A DNA stretch of 64,000 nt from Chalara sp. BL73 (Eukaryota; Ascomycota; Leotiomycetes; Helotiales), in contig CAKJVC010000055.1 in assembly GCA_918026815.1 (NCBI GenBank), positions 186,001 to 250,000 on the forward strand, in the 5' to 3' direction. Every line of letters starts with the position of its first letter. Position 1 is the stretch's first letter. A model generated the notes under the pieces. That model was not told the origin of the DNA, made no database searches, and saw nothing but the letters and a program-made list of their open reading frames with translations. Shown piece after piece: positions 10,162-21,178 of this stretch. The position numbers were made by a program, and so were the translations under genes.

Positions 10162-12273
10162 TTAAGCAGCCGGAAGCCTTTTCCTCAGCTGATGGATCGA
10201 TCCATCATCAAATTCAGTAGGCAGTTTGCGCTTACGCCGCGCATTGGACCGGGTTGTGGTGTAGTATCTTCCATACAGATCTTCGTCTCCAATCTCCATT
10301 GGATAGATGTAGCCATCATTTGGTGTTTCTTGAAGTAATTCATCATTGGCGAGTGGCCATTCAGGCATGGGCAAATCAAGCGGATATTCTTCAACGAGCG
10401 CACTATAATCCATTCCATCCCCGATTCTTGGCTCACTATCAAATTTGGGTGTAGAGATTTCTTCTTCCAATACAGAATGCCTACCTGTAGAGACCGACTC
10501 GGCCTTTCCCAGAGTCTCTGATATCGCTGGCAGCGGCGAGGTATCTCTTAGCAGATCCTCCAAGTCATCACGTGCATTCGCAGAGTAGCATGTTTCTGCG
10601 CACACATTGCACACTAGCTGAGAGGGAAGTGCTAGAACACTATCACCTTGGAATAGAAGTTGTGGCGGATTCATGTTCCCTTTCTCGCCGTATAGCACTT
10701 GCTGGATGTCTTCGAAGATATCCATCACAGGAGTGAAATAGGCAACGCGCGGCCCATCTCCCCAGTATTGGTTTCTGCCCCATACGTGGCCGTAAAAGAC
10801 GTGGGAATGAGCGTCAACCACAGGAGCGCCGGAATCACCCGAGATACCGATCCCCCCTTTGATCCAAGAGTCCTCAAATTCGGTAGACTCATCTTGCTCG
10901 ACAAACCATTCATATGTGCCTTTGCCAGTGCTATTTGCACAACCACTCACGAAAGTTGGGAGGAAACAAATTTGACCCTGTTGAAATCCACTTGTTCGTC
11001 CTGTGGAGTAGACAGTTGCACTATTCAGCACCCGACTGATGTTCGAAATGACTGGAGCCGACTCAGCCACAGCTGGGCATACTGGCAACCTCCTGAGAAC
11101 ATTTGCTCTTGGTCCCTGTGCCAGACATAGTGCCCAATCAGTCACCACACTTTCTGGCTGGAGATAATTGTCTTCCCAATATGGATCACATGACGTTTTC
11201 ACTGTTTGGTATGGTGGCCCAGAAGAATAAGGTGTCAGTTCTCCAAGAATGAGCTTGAGCGAGCGGCTATGTTCGTCTATATTCTCCATATGCTTGCAGA
11301 GTTTCTGATCCTCGGGGGAAGGATGCTCAATGGGTTTTATCTTCTCCGCCCATTGAGGATCTTCAGCAATAGCTGTTGCAAAAGGATGTAAATTGATCAG
11401 CCAGAAGTCTTCAGTACCGATTTTCAAACATGGTCCCAGCGTTGCCGTACACTCATCATCTCCATATCCTAATGCTAGACCTATCGAGTCTCCCATACGG
11501 GGCTCATCGTAAAGAAAGGGGTTTCGTGGCTCACAAATTTGGTCTAAGTCTTTATTCGAAGTCCCACGGACCGACGCCAGGCGCGTGACGATGCCAGTAG
11601 TAAACATAAATGATGTTGAGGAAATCCCACATGGAAAATCCCGCGGAAACAGGGTGAGGGTATATTCAGATATCTTCTGTTGGAGCGATGTTGACATTGG
11701 TCTCCAAGTCATGACATGGATCTTCCGGCGATTTATGTTTCCTCCATGCAACATTGAAATAGTGAATCCAGATCCGCAACAATCTGTAAATTCAGTCGAC
11801 TGAAGCTTTTCAGCCAAAGGCGGTACAATCATTCGATGCCAAACAAGCGGCAAGTCAGAAGGATCCGAAAGCATGGATATATTGCCTTCAGAGCCATATT
11901 TCTCTTGGATTATACTTAATAGTGAAGGTAGGATATGATTTGATGGGCTTGCAACTGGAAGCTCCACTGAACTTTGAATTTCTCTGGCTTGAGTCGGCAG
12001 CGACTGAGTTGCTCTAGCCGTGGCGATGGAGCCGCTCAGAGGTTGAGTAGAGAATGCATTAAAAGAAGCAATGCTTCTGATGACCACTGGGCGGCGCCCA
12101 TCTCTACTTCTTGTGATATCTATTGCGCAATTGTTACACCTCTCATGTTGACATTCGAGGCAGCGTTCGAGAAGGGCTGAATCGCTTGGACCATGAACAG
12201 GACTGCAATTGCAGCAATACCAAAACCAGGTATGTGACACAGGGTCGCTCTTCTGGAGGCGATCGATTCCCAT
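10162..12273 (-). CDS. Cys-rich zinc-binding-like domain plus trypsin-like serine protease domain (paralogue 1)
   Basis: Single-exon protein of 703 residues from the ATG at 12273. Residues about 16-49 carry WYCCNC followed by C-x2-C and C-x2-C, a cluster resembling the small zinc ribbon found in front of many fungal effector proteins. The central domain has three motifs spaced as in trypsin-like proteases: WLINLHPF (candidate catalytic His, about 296), VVTDWAL (candidate Asp, about 379) and GISGDSGAPVV (nucleophile Ser, about 482). YSTGRTSG and VWGRNQ are strongly shared with the paralogue at 17.6-19.9 kb. The C-terminal 150 residues are acidic and look disordered, ending in a basic stretch (NARRKRKLP). 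There is no signal peptide, so it should act inside the cell. Catalysis is inferred from motifs, not proven. It lies beside a HeLo-like/ankyrin gene on the same strand. Confidence 0.8.
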   Translation of the reverse strand: MGIDRLQKSDPVSHTWFWYCCNCSPVHGPSDSALLERCLECQHERCNNCAIDITRSRDGRRPVVIRSIASFNAFSTQPLSGSIATARATQSLPTQAREIQSSVELPVASPSNHILPSLLSIIQEKYGSEGNISMLSDPSDLPLVWHRMIVPPLAEKLQSTEFTDCCGSGFTISMLHGGNINRRKIHVMTWRPMSTSLQQKISEYTLTLFPRDFPCGISSTSFMFTTGIVTRLASVRGTSNKDLDQICEPRNPFLYDEPRMGDSIGLALGYGDDECTATLGPCLKIGTEDFWLINLHPFATAIAEDPQWAEKIKPIEHPSPEDQKLCKHMENIDEHSRSLKLILGELTPYSSGPPYQTVKTSCDPYWEDNYLQPESVVTDWALCLAQGPRANVLRRLPVCPAVAESAPVISNISRVLNSATVYSTGRTSGFQQGQICFLPTFVSGCANSTGKGTYEWFVEQDESTEFEDSWIKGGIGISGDSGAPVVDAHSHVFYGHVWGRNQYWGDGPRVAYFTPVMDIFEDIQQVLYGEKGNMNPPQLLFQGDSVLALPSQLVCNVCAETCYSANARDDLEDLLRDTSPLPAISETLGKAESVSTGRHSVLEEEISTPKFDSEPRIGDGMDYSALVEEYPLDLPMPEWPLANDELLQETPNDGYIYPMEIGDEDLYGRYYTTTRSNARRKRKLPTEFDDGSIHQLRKRLPAA

Positions 12274-13888
12274 GTCAAATTCCAAAGAATGCTAACTGAT
12301 ACTAAGGATAAACCGTGTGCAACAAGCAAAGGCTCCACTGTTGCAGTGAAGAATATTTTAAATGTAGATTACCAGGCAACAATGGCGACGCATAGGTGCG
12401 TAGAATGAATCATTGGTTCGCTTCGTAAAGTACCAGTCCTTGCCGTGTGTGGCGCATAGGCTAACTTAGGATATGAAAGTGTCGAAACCAGGATTGAATG
12501 ACAATTGCTACTTAGATGCTAAGAAATTCACACAACAATTCTAAAAGCAAAAATAGGTATAGCAGGCAGCGATGAACTTTGTAAAGTCTGATATAGAAGG
12601 AGAAGGAAGAACCATACTTATTCGACACTCTATCTGACCATCAGCAACTTCAATGGGACTTCTCGGAAGAGCCAGGAGGGAAATATTCTGAAATGGTGGA
12701 CAAGATATTTGGCTGATTAATAGCAAGCCACGCCTAATTGGCTAGCTACTTTTATATTTTTGCCAAGTGGTGTGGGAATACAAGCCAAGCTCTGCAGGGG
12801 TATCATGTCTACATAAGCTTTTCAGCCCCTAAGGCTTTGTTAGCTTCATCATTCTTTGATTTCCTGGACGGCTAAACGAGCTCTCCATCTTCGACAGGAG
12901 CTGGAGGAGGTTCCTGAACTGCTTATGCAAGCATCAGTAATCACAATAGAGAGCAGAAGAATCACTCGTCGGGTCGGATGGACCACGTGATCACGGTGTT
13001 TCTTGCTGAAGAAAGGTCCAAAACGTGGAAGCCGGCTGCAGTGGAGGCTAGTTCTCAGTGGGTGCTCAGAGTAGAAACAGATATAGAGATCAGGAAATGA
13101 CGTTAAAGCTGAATCCGACCAATTAAACATGTATGCAGATCTGACATGCATGATGAGCTGGCAGCGAATCTGCCTTAAGCTCAGTTCAAATTTACAGCCT
13201 CGTGGAGCCCCATACTCTACAGGCTGTTCTAGCCCCGGAAAATCCCAATGGCTCTTACTGTATCACCGTGACATCTACTGATTAGATATTTTGCGGCATG
13301 CTGGTGCGGAGTTACGACTTTCGTGAAGTTGAGGTTTATGCAGTTTTGGGCTATCTATAGCCATAATTCTAGCTTAACCTGTCGTCTATAGGTATGTGCT
13401 CTTCTTCACCATACCTATTGCGAGAGTATTCATCAATTTGGAGAACAATTACTGTGGCATTTCGCAAGCTAATTAACACAAGGCATGGATTCGCGAGAAT
13501 TCTTGTGGTACGACGGATGGAGCTTAGCGCCGATGGTATTTCAACAGCGAATACATTCAAAAATGCGCCTCTTTTGTATTAAGTTTTTTGACAATAAACG
13601 GATGTATGGCGGGAATGCTCCATCAGCATTGGTACGTTGGTGGTTGTGTGTAAGTTTAACGGATTCGAAATATAGGAATTTACATGACTGAATACCTTCA
13701 AAGTGTTGCTGCGGAAGAGAAGTAAATGGAGTCGCTTGGGGCGACACTTGCCCTGACTGCTCACATTGCCGGTGCGACAGTTGTCGCATCCTTCGAAGTT
13801 ATACGTGGGAATAGGTCTCATCAATTTAAGGTAGCATTTCCAAGGGGCGAAGCCATTTGTTGAGCCTTGTCTAACTGGCAAGGATTGT
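12274..13888. other. Intergenic between protease paralogue 1 and the HeLo-like/ankyrin gene
   Basis: About 1.6 kb with no recognised gene. A minus-strand open frame at 13579-13881, just past the ankyrin gene stop, contains a CDNC...C cluster but no identifiable family and no clear splice link. The part next to 12273 should hold the paralogue 1 promoter. Confidence 0.4.
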
Positions 13889-16302
13889 TCATATTGAGAG
13901 CAAGAATGTGGAGTCCTCTGCTAGATTCTCCTGCTCAGGCACAATTCCCTGGCTGTTACAGTACCAACATATACCTTTCAAATCCTCCGTAGATACCTTC
14001 TCAGCCTGTTCAAACTCTTTTATCGCATTGATTCGGTCCTCACCTTCGATTATCTTTTTCAGAAGTATTTGCCAGGCTTCCTCCGTCGAACTTCGACTGG
14101 GATATTTGCATCCTGTGCAAGTGAATGCCGGCATTTCCACAGGCCTGAAATCCAATTCAAACAGTCTCTGGAGATTGGAGGGTGTCCATCCCAAGTCTGC
14201 AAGTGGCCCCTGTTGTAATTCACGCTCAATAAAAGTCGAGAGCTGAGTACTGCATTGGAAAAGTATATCGCGAAAGTGGAAGAAAGTCAGCGAAAATCGC
14301 ATTGCCAATGATGCAGGAGTGTCGCCCCGTATCATATTATAGTTAAGATTAGCCGATAATCTGTCATCTGCCAAATAGTGGAGGTCTAAACCATTGGTAA
14401 TCAGAACTCGAAGAGATTCGCGACGAGAAGGAACGTGTTCGTGAATATACCAAATAACAAAGTGTACCGGAGAGAACCATTTTAGAATCCTCTGGAAATG
14501 GGCGTTTTCCACTAGCATGATAAGTCTTTTCAGTGCTTCATGGTCTTTCTCCAAGATTGAAATCCGCCAGAGATGCGCAACAGTTCGGTCTATCGAGGGT
14601 ATATGACGAGAAAATTGTGTTTTTACGATTGGAAATGCCCAATAAAGAGTAGCCGGATGCAACGCGGGATGTTGACAATTTGGGTCGCTACACCGCTTGG
14701 TAATAAGCCTCCGGAGTCCTGTGAGGCCTGAGCAGTTCATATCCTCATCAAACTCCAAGTAGTTGAGAAACAATCTCAAAGTCTGTATGTGATCACTACA
14801 TGATGTCGAAGTTGTATTATCGCTAGCCCTGAGGCACGCATAAGAAGCAACCGAGCTTGAGTCGGTTAGCTTGCGTTTGTTAAATACTAGTTGTAGGACC
14901 ACTCACTCTTTCATAAAATTTTGAGCTTCTACATCTGCACCCTCCGCAATTAGCAGTTTGCAAACTTCGACATGCCCAAACTGTGCTGCAAACTGATGGA
15001 GTCAGCGTAGTGTTTCAAAGCTTGGCTGATCGATGCAGGCTGGTCATAGTAATTAGTGCAAATTTAGAGATGAAAGCTTACAAACAAAGGCGTGAGCCCC
15101 TTGGAGTTTGTGTCCCGCGGTGAGGCAAGGCGACCTTCGAGCAAGCCTTGGATGCCTTTGATATCTCCATTCTTACAAAAGCGGAAGATAGCTGCGTTAT
15201 CCGGAACAGCTTGATACGAATGTATTTGACAATCGAATCCTCCAAAGTTTGAGAACGATATTCGGAGGCCAAAATTGAGACCACAGATCTGGAGCAACCT
15301 CGACGGATGTAAAATAAGCGAGGTTCGTGTGCAGTATTGATCGCTTGACTCGTTTTGGTAGTCCGACGTGATAATTCTTGACGTAGCTGAGGTTACTTGC
15401 ACAATGCCGAAGATACAAGTGATTGAATATCGGTAGGTTTGCGTATTTGTAACAGAAGTTGTTGAAGAAAATGGGGCCGACCTTCCTTGTCCCCGAGCCT
15501 TGCTTTTTTTTAGTTCTAGGCTTAATTCCTGGTCGGCAGAATCGCAATGGAATGGGTTTCCCACCCTTTTGGATAGCTGGGAAATTGCCAAATCCATTGA
15601 TTTCCCCATTCCAAGGGTTGACATAGAATCCACGTGGCTTGAAGCTAAGTTATCGATCTCTTTCCTCAAATCTGCTACATGTTGTTTCAAATCTAGATTG
15701 TGTTCTGACACAGTTGTGACAGTTCGTCGCGTATGCTGCTTTAAGAGAGATTTGATTCCATCTGCAATTAAAGCTAGCTCAAGCTGCTGCGATTCTTGGT
15801 TGGCAATGATCAATCGGCTGCATTTATGTCAGGTCGGAGCTTTTAATTACAAATTACTAATCAGTCACCTAATGGCGGTTTGTCTGGTGATAACCAATGT
15901 CGTTTTCAAATCTCTCACAGAGTCTTGGAATTTGGCAATTTTGTCTTGTATCCATGCTGCTTTGAAGGAGGCCCAGGTTCGTTTTCTGCGCTTGGGAGCA
16001 GACAAGCCAAAAGAAAGTTCCTCTAACAAATTTTGAAGCCTCTGGACTTTATCAGAGCATATGTGGAGACTAGACAAACTCAGCTCTAGAGACCTAGAAT
16101 GTGGTCTAGCACTGTTTGCCTCGTAGGCAATATCTTCCAAGGCGTTTGATACGATGCCAAGATCTTCGATAATGTCGGAGACTGACTGAGGCGCATCTTG
16201 GACCGAGTCCCAAAACTTGGAAAGCTTCTTCACACTATCGGCGGCTTGGATGGCTAGAGATGCAATGGCGAATGCACTGGAAATCCCTGATAGGGCTTCC
16301 AT
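13889..16302 (-). CDS. HeLo-like N-terminal domain protein with ankyrin repeats
   Basis: Four exons on the minus strand, 16302-15869, 15817-15082, 14992-14907 and 14855-13889, give 740 residues; the first and third introns are 51 nt and the second 89 nt. Residues 1-144 (MEALSGISSAFAIASLAIQA, then an amphipathic helical region with DAPQSVSDIIEDLG) match the N-terminal domains of fungal STAND/NLR proteins (HeLo-like/SesA type), whose HeLo relatives damage membranes in incompatibility. A Ser-rich linker follows. Residues about 350-419 contain an ankyrin pair (FCKNGDIKGIQGLLEG, then GHVEVCKLLIAEGADVEAQ), and a further divergent repeat-like GDTPASLAMRF lies nearer the C-terminus. The tail has paired cysteines (CTGC, CWYC). 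There is no NACHT or NB-ARC ATPase, so it is an effector-like protein rather than a full NLR. It sits between two protease paralogues. Architecture is clear; a cell-death role is inference. Confidence 0.85.
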
Positions 16303-17612
16303 GATTAGAAAGTTCTAGATCCGAAATGGAATCTAGGCACGATGCCGACGATGAATTGTAAAATTTTGAAATGACTGAAGAGGGGCGACGATTTTGATTT
16401 ATTATTCGGATTCTTACACGGCGCTGTTGCGGGCAGCTTCGCAAGGCTGTCTTTGATCACCTGAAATTTGCACAGCCGATCCTATCACCCTACATCTTCT
16501 CAGCCACCAGAAACCATGGATGCTTATCAGTACAGTTTGAAGTACTACCATCGTAGCGTGTTTCAGATATGCTAACAAACAAAGCATAAAGATTACCACA
16601 TCTACTAGAAAAAGACTTGAGACTCTCAAGGGATGCGTGGAAAGTTTGAATGGAGGGGGAGTGCTAGCTCATAATCATAGCGGGGGATATGGTGTAACAT
16701 CGAGCGCAGGCTGTGAGAGTTGGGTGCATTTGCGCAGTGTCGCTTGAGCGTTGACCCATGATATTCGCTTAGTGACGTCAAATCAGATGAGCGGTTTCCT
16801 TGAAGAGCTTTAATGACCGTTCGGTTATTCCGCCAATATTTCGGTCCAATGATGACGGATTAGCTGATACCACCACCTCCCCCAACTTTTTGCTTGAAAA
16901 AACCCCCAACTTATGCCGGTGAAGCAAAAAAATTTCGTGCCTATACTCGACTGAACTACCTTGCTCCTTAAAATGCTGCTTTTTAAGATAAATTATGAGA
17001 TCTGTTGTTTGCGTCGAAAGGAGGTTTCGAAAACATTTGACGAATAAACGTAGCATATAGCTGCATTAAAGTTCTTGTGGAACACGAAGTTAACAGTTTT
17101 GCAAGTTTAATACCATTGGACTTATCAACCCAGTAAGATTTTATTTGAAAATATTGCAAGCCGTCACGCATTGCTTCTCCATATAGCCGAAATGTTCCAC
17201 AGCTCTTTTTCTTGCTTGTGCCATTTACTTGATTTTTAAAGGTAACTTCTGCCGCCCCTTACGTGTGAGAGGGTATGGCATATCGCGGAATATCATCGCT
17301 GGCAAACTTGATTAAAATGAATTGGCTATTGGATAGAACGTAGAATAGGCAACAAACTCTGTCCATAGATTCAGGCGACCAGGAAGGGATTGGCTCGCTT
17401 GACCTTGATTCCAAGTCTTCGCAACAGATAAGGAACCTTTGGCGAATTACGGCCGCTGAAAATAAGCAGCCCGTACATGGATGCGACCTCTGTTCTTGGC
17501 GCTGATGTTGGAAAAGATCTTATCCTGGGGTCTATATACTGTAGCTTACCATTTTGTAACTCTTAGAGAGACACGGAGCAAAAGAAGCTTTCAATTTCGA
17601 TCTTTGTATATT
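16303..17612. promoter_or_regulatory. Divergent promoter region between HeLo-like gene and protease paralogue 2
   Basis: The 1.3-kb space separates two divergently transcribed genes and must carry both promoters. It includes a short frame beginning at 17477 and an alternative in-frame ATG at 17481 for the downstream protease. No other gene is supported. Confidence 0.5.
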
Positions 17613-19892
17613 ATGGAATTAAAACACGAAAAACAAACTCCCCAGAGACAACTAGACTCGCAGCAGTCTCGAAGATCCTCCCTTCAATGTGATTCAAATA
17701 AAGTCTCCAACATTGTTGATGCATCGGATGCTCTTCATGAGATGTCCGAAATCGATGATGGGGACAATCATGGTTGTTTCCAGACATTATATGATGGAAA
17801 TGGGGCCGAAAAGTTCTCCTCCATTCACACGCTGGTTCACTTAAACAAACCCGATGCTAGATGTGGGGACAAAATTAAAGGCGATGGCATAGCATATTTT
17901 TGGCGGTGCTGCTGGTGCTCTGAAGGACTGTTCGAGCTTCCATTTCTAGGACAGGGAGAAGGCACGAAGCGTTGGGAAGGGAAATGCGTAGGGACAGATT
18001 GCTACCACATAAAGTGCGATATGTGCATGGTGTACCAAAGAAAGAAGAATTCAGCCTGGGTAACAAATTGGGAAGTCTATCCGCCCAGTTTATTCATCAG
18101 AGGCACCGAACCTGAATCAATAACTTTTCAAATTGGGATATCAGAACCAATGCTGGGTATTTTCACAGACCATTATGCCGCTTCGCCTCAAGCAAGTACA
18201 CCAGGATACACTACAGGTTCAACGACCGCCACCGGAAGTAGTCCATTGCCTCTACTTGATGGAAATTCTAGTACTCATCTAGCAACTGATCTTCAGCCAC
18301 GTGTTTGTGAAATAAAGGTCGCCATTAAAGAGAAATTAAGCCAGATTCGCAGCCAAATTCTGACGCGCCAGGGCACTAAAGGGAATTCGCTGACAGGCAC
18401 CAATTTTGAATTTCTTATTCTCTGGGAACATGCCATTGTGCCATTCCTGTCCGAGTTGCTTCCGATTTATTGTGGTCCTGGGTTTGCTATATCCATAAAT
18501 TGCAGTGAAGGGAAGTATGCTAGAACAATCGAGATTCTGACGGAGGAGGAGGCCGGAGAATGTGCCCGTACTGCCATTAGGGAAGAAACTTCTGATCTTC
18601 TCTCATCCGAATCTACCGGATTGCTAGATTTCTCATTCGGAACCGGGACAATCGAAAGGATGATGCATGATTTGGATGCCAGAAGTGACCCACAGAATCC
18701 CTACTGTTACGATCATCCAATTATGGGTGATTCCATTGGGCTTGTTGTTGGTCAAGGCGATGATGATGGGACGTCGACATTAGGTCCTTGCATCAGCATT
18801 GCCAAAGAATCGTACTGGCTAATGAACTTCCATCCGCTGCACCAAGCTGCCGGACAGCGCAGCCAAGGTTATATTGGTTTGAAAGTACAACATCCTTCAG
18901 AATCTGACTGGTTGGAATATGCGTCAGATGGAAACGAAAGTAGCCGGGACAAAACGATCATTGGCTCAGTAAAATGCTCCTCAGGAGCGGATTGGAAAGC
19001 AACAGTACTTTCTCAGAATCCATACTGGGAGGAAATGTTCATGGAGCCACAAAGCATAGTCGTAGACTGGGCTTTAATTACCTCCGGGAGAGCAAATGTT
19101 AATCGGTCTAGGGTACCCGTGTTACATCGGGGACGGTTTGATGAGAAAAAAATAACGCAAATAAGCGGCATCATTCCAGGTGCGTCTGTATATTCCACGG
19201 GAAGAACAAGTGGTCGTCAATGCGGGAAAGTCTGTATGAGTCCTGCCGTCATTAGCGGCAAAATGAATGGTACAGGGAAGACAACAAGAGAATGGTATGT
19301 AGAGAAGCGCGATCATACTGATAGCGATGCAATCTGGGCCGAATCTGGTATTGGTATTAGCGGCGATTCTGGTGCGGGAATTGTGGGAAGCCAGACTCAC
19401 ACATTGATCGGACAGCTATGGGGACGAAATAAGTGTCACAGAAATCAGACCGGACCACGCAAAACATTCTTCACGCCGATGCCAGATATACTGGATGACA
19501 TCCAGGCAAAGTTCTCTAGAGACATCAGGCCCACCCTTCCCACAGTTGAACAAGAAACAAGCAATTCTTGCTTGACACCCAGGCTGGTTCAGTCGAGCAC
19601 CGAAGAGAAGACCCCGATGGAATACGAGCCACCTACGCCAGAAATGGCTTTGTGGACGAGTCACATGACAGGAGGGACCTTCAAATTCTCTGCACCAAGC
19701 CCTTGGCCACAAATCTCAGTTCCGACACCAGTGTCAGACGCAGATTCTATGGCGTCACCGTATGCATTGCGTATTGACCCTGGCGACTGTGTTGATGGCG
19801 AAAATGGAAATCATGCGATGTTGAAGAGAGGCGCCGACACAGACCCGAGCCCGGGCGATCGAGATATGGAGAAGAGAAGGAGGGTTGAATGA
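17613..19892 (+). CDS. Cys-rich zinc-binding-like domain plus trypsin-like serine protease domain (paralogue 2)
   Basis: Intronless; 759 residues from the ATG at 17613, chosen because it has A at -3 and G at +4. The same frame opens 44 codons earlier at 17481 behind a poor context and an overlapping upstream frame. FWRCCWC plus C-x4-C and C-x2-C form the Cys-rich module at residues about 97-138. The protease region shows YWLMNFHPL (His about 407), IVVDWALI (Asp about 485) and GISGDSGAGIV (Ser about 585), in the same order and with similar spacing as paralogue 1. MGDSIGL, STLGPC, VYSTGRTSG and WGRN are shared blocks. A longer acidic N-terminus and a C-terminus ending in KRRRVE differ. There is no signal peptide in this model. 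It is divergent from the HeLo-like/ankyrin gene. Overall identity to paralogue 1 is modest, so duplication is old. Confidence 0.8.
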   Translation: MELKHEKQTPQRQLDSQQSRRSSLQCDSNKVSNIVDASDALHEMSEIDDGDNHGCFQTLYDGNGAEKFSSIHTLVHLNKPDARCGDKIKGDGIAYFWRCCWCSEGLFELPFLGQGEGTKRWEGKCVGTDCYHIKCDMCMVYQRKKNSAWVTNWEVYPPSLFIRGTEPESITFQIGISEPMLGIFTDHYAASPQASTPGYTTGSTTATGSSPLPLLDGNSSTHLATDLQPRVCEIKVAIKEKLSQIRSQILTRQGTKGNSLTGTNFEFLILWEHAIVPFLSELLPIYCGPGFAISINCSEGKYARTIEILTEEEAGECARTAIREETSDLLSSESTGLLDFSFGTGTIERMMHDLDARSDPQNPYCYDHPIMGDSIGLVVGQGDDDGTSTLGPCISIAKESYWLMNFHPLHQAAGQRSQGYIGLKVQHPSESDWLEYASDGNESSRDKTIIGSVKCSSGADWKATVLSQNPYWEEMFMEPQSIVVDWALITSGRANVNRSRVPVLHRGRFDEKKITQISGIIPGASVYSTGRTSGRQCGKVCMSPAVISGKMNGTGKTTREWYVEKRDHTDSDAIWAESGIGISGDSGAGIVGSQTHTLIGQLWGRNKCHRNQTGPRKTFFTPMPDILDDIQAKFSRDIRPTLPTVEQETSNSCLTPRLVQSSTEEKTPMEYEPPTPEMALWTSHMTGGTFKFSAPSPWPQISVPTPVSDADSMASPYALRIDPGDCVDGENGNHAMLKRGADTDPSPGDRDMEKRRRVE

Positions 19893-20172
19893 CTTGGTGA
19901 AGGAAGATTTAGAATAGACCTGGCTGACTGTAGCTAAGAACATCGCCCGCGATGTCAAAGCCAACCAAGCAAAGCATGCACTCTTGAACGATACAAAGAT
20001 AATGAGGTGTATAGACATTGCCCCTACAGCAATGTTGAGCTTCTAAAAGTAACAGAACTCAAACGGGTTCAAGAGTGTAAGAGAGGTAATGCCGAAGCAC
20101 CTGATCATAATAGGTCTTTGTTAATCACTAAATTACGGTTCAACTATAACTCATATGCTTTACTACTATCCC

Positions 20173-21178
20173 TTACATGCATGCAGCGCCATCAATACCA
20201 ATAACCTTGCCATTGATCCACTCCCCATCCTGCGAGGCCAAGAAGCATACCACCCTTGCAACATCAATCGGCAGACCAACTCTGTGAAGTGGCGACCATG
20301 TCTTCGCATATTCATCTACTTCATCGTTGTTCATCTTGTCTCCGCCCGGGATATACTCGCTGCACACGGCATGGTACATGTCGGTCTTGATACCACCCGG
20401 GGCAATGCAGTTGACGGTAATCTTCTTATCGCCGAAATCTACAATATGTTAGTTGAATAAAAGGAAGGTGTGTACGGATATGCACCAATTGCCATGCAGC
20501 GAACGAACGTCTCAATGGCACCCTTGCTTCCAGAGTAGACGGTGTGCTTAGGAACACCCTTGGCTTGTCCGGTGATGCTACCCATCATGATCAATCGTCC
20601 CCCGACAGACAGATGCTTGTACGCCTCTCGTGCAACAAAGAATTGTCCCCGGGTATTGATGTTCATGACGCGGTCATACTCCTCCTCAGTAACATCCTTG
20701 ACGTGCCCAAAAGTCACGACACCAGAGTTTGAGCAGACAATGTTGAGTTCACCAAAGTGTGCGACGGCTTGTGCAAAGAGGGAGATGATGTCCTTGACTA
20801 CAGACACGTTGGCTTTGATAGCGATAGCGTCACCGCCGTTCTTCTTGATCTGGGATACGACTTCCTCGGCAGCCTCAGAAGCATGTGCATAGTTGACAAC
20901 AACTTTGGCGCCTCTTCTTCCGAGCTCGAGCGCCATTTCACGGCCGATTCCTCTTCCTGCGGCGGCACTGTTAGCCTGAGAATGGCTGTTTTGGGTCAAG
21001 AATACGTGCCAGAGCCTGTGACAAGTGCCACCTTTCCCTTCAAGCTCGCTGCGTCGAGGCCCAGAGGTCCTGGAATGGGAGGACCGGCTGTGGGATGGCC
21101 GTTTCCAGTACCAGTGCTGAGGTAGTTGCTACCGTTGGAACGGCCATTGCCATTTCCGCTTCGGTTTGTGGCATCCAT
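20173..21178 (-). CDS. Tetra/trihydroxynaphthalene reductase-like short-chain dehydrogenase
   Basis: Three exons, 21178-21010, 20956-20486 and 20438-20173, give 301 residues. The SDR core is complete: VTGSGRGIGRE nucleotide-binding motif, [13 protein letters not shown] with the catalytic Ser, YSGSKGA with Tyr197 and Lys201, and a C-terminus ending [12 protein letters not shown]. The blocks [32 protein letters not shown] and [13 protein letters not shown] are those of DHN-melanin naphthol reductases (Brn1, T4HN reductase) and Ver-1. These reduce 1,3,6,8-tetra- or 1,3,8-trihydroxynaphthalene with NADPH. The N-terminus carries about 30 extra Gly/Asn/Ser-rich residues. The first intron appears to use a GC donor; a GT alternative would insert four residues into the glycine loop. 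No polyketide synthase, scytalone dehydratase or laccase lies in this window. Confidence 0.92.

Noticed and set aside
13579..13881. Extra C-terminal exon of the HeLo-like/ankyrin gene
   Set aside because: The upstream exon ends in a clean stop and no donor and acceptor pair gives a convincing extension.
17481..17612. N-terminal extension of protease paralogue 2 with a hydrophobic stretch
   Set aside because: Poor start context, overlapped by another upstream frame, and the paralogue has no such extension.
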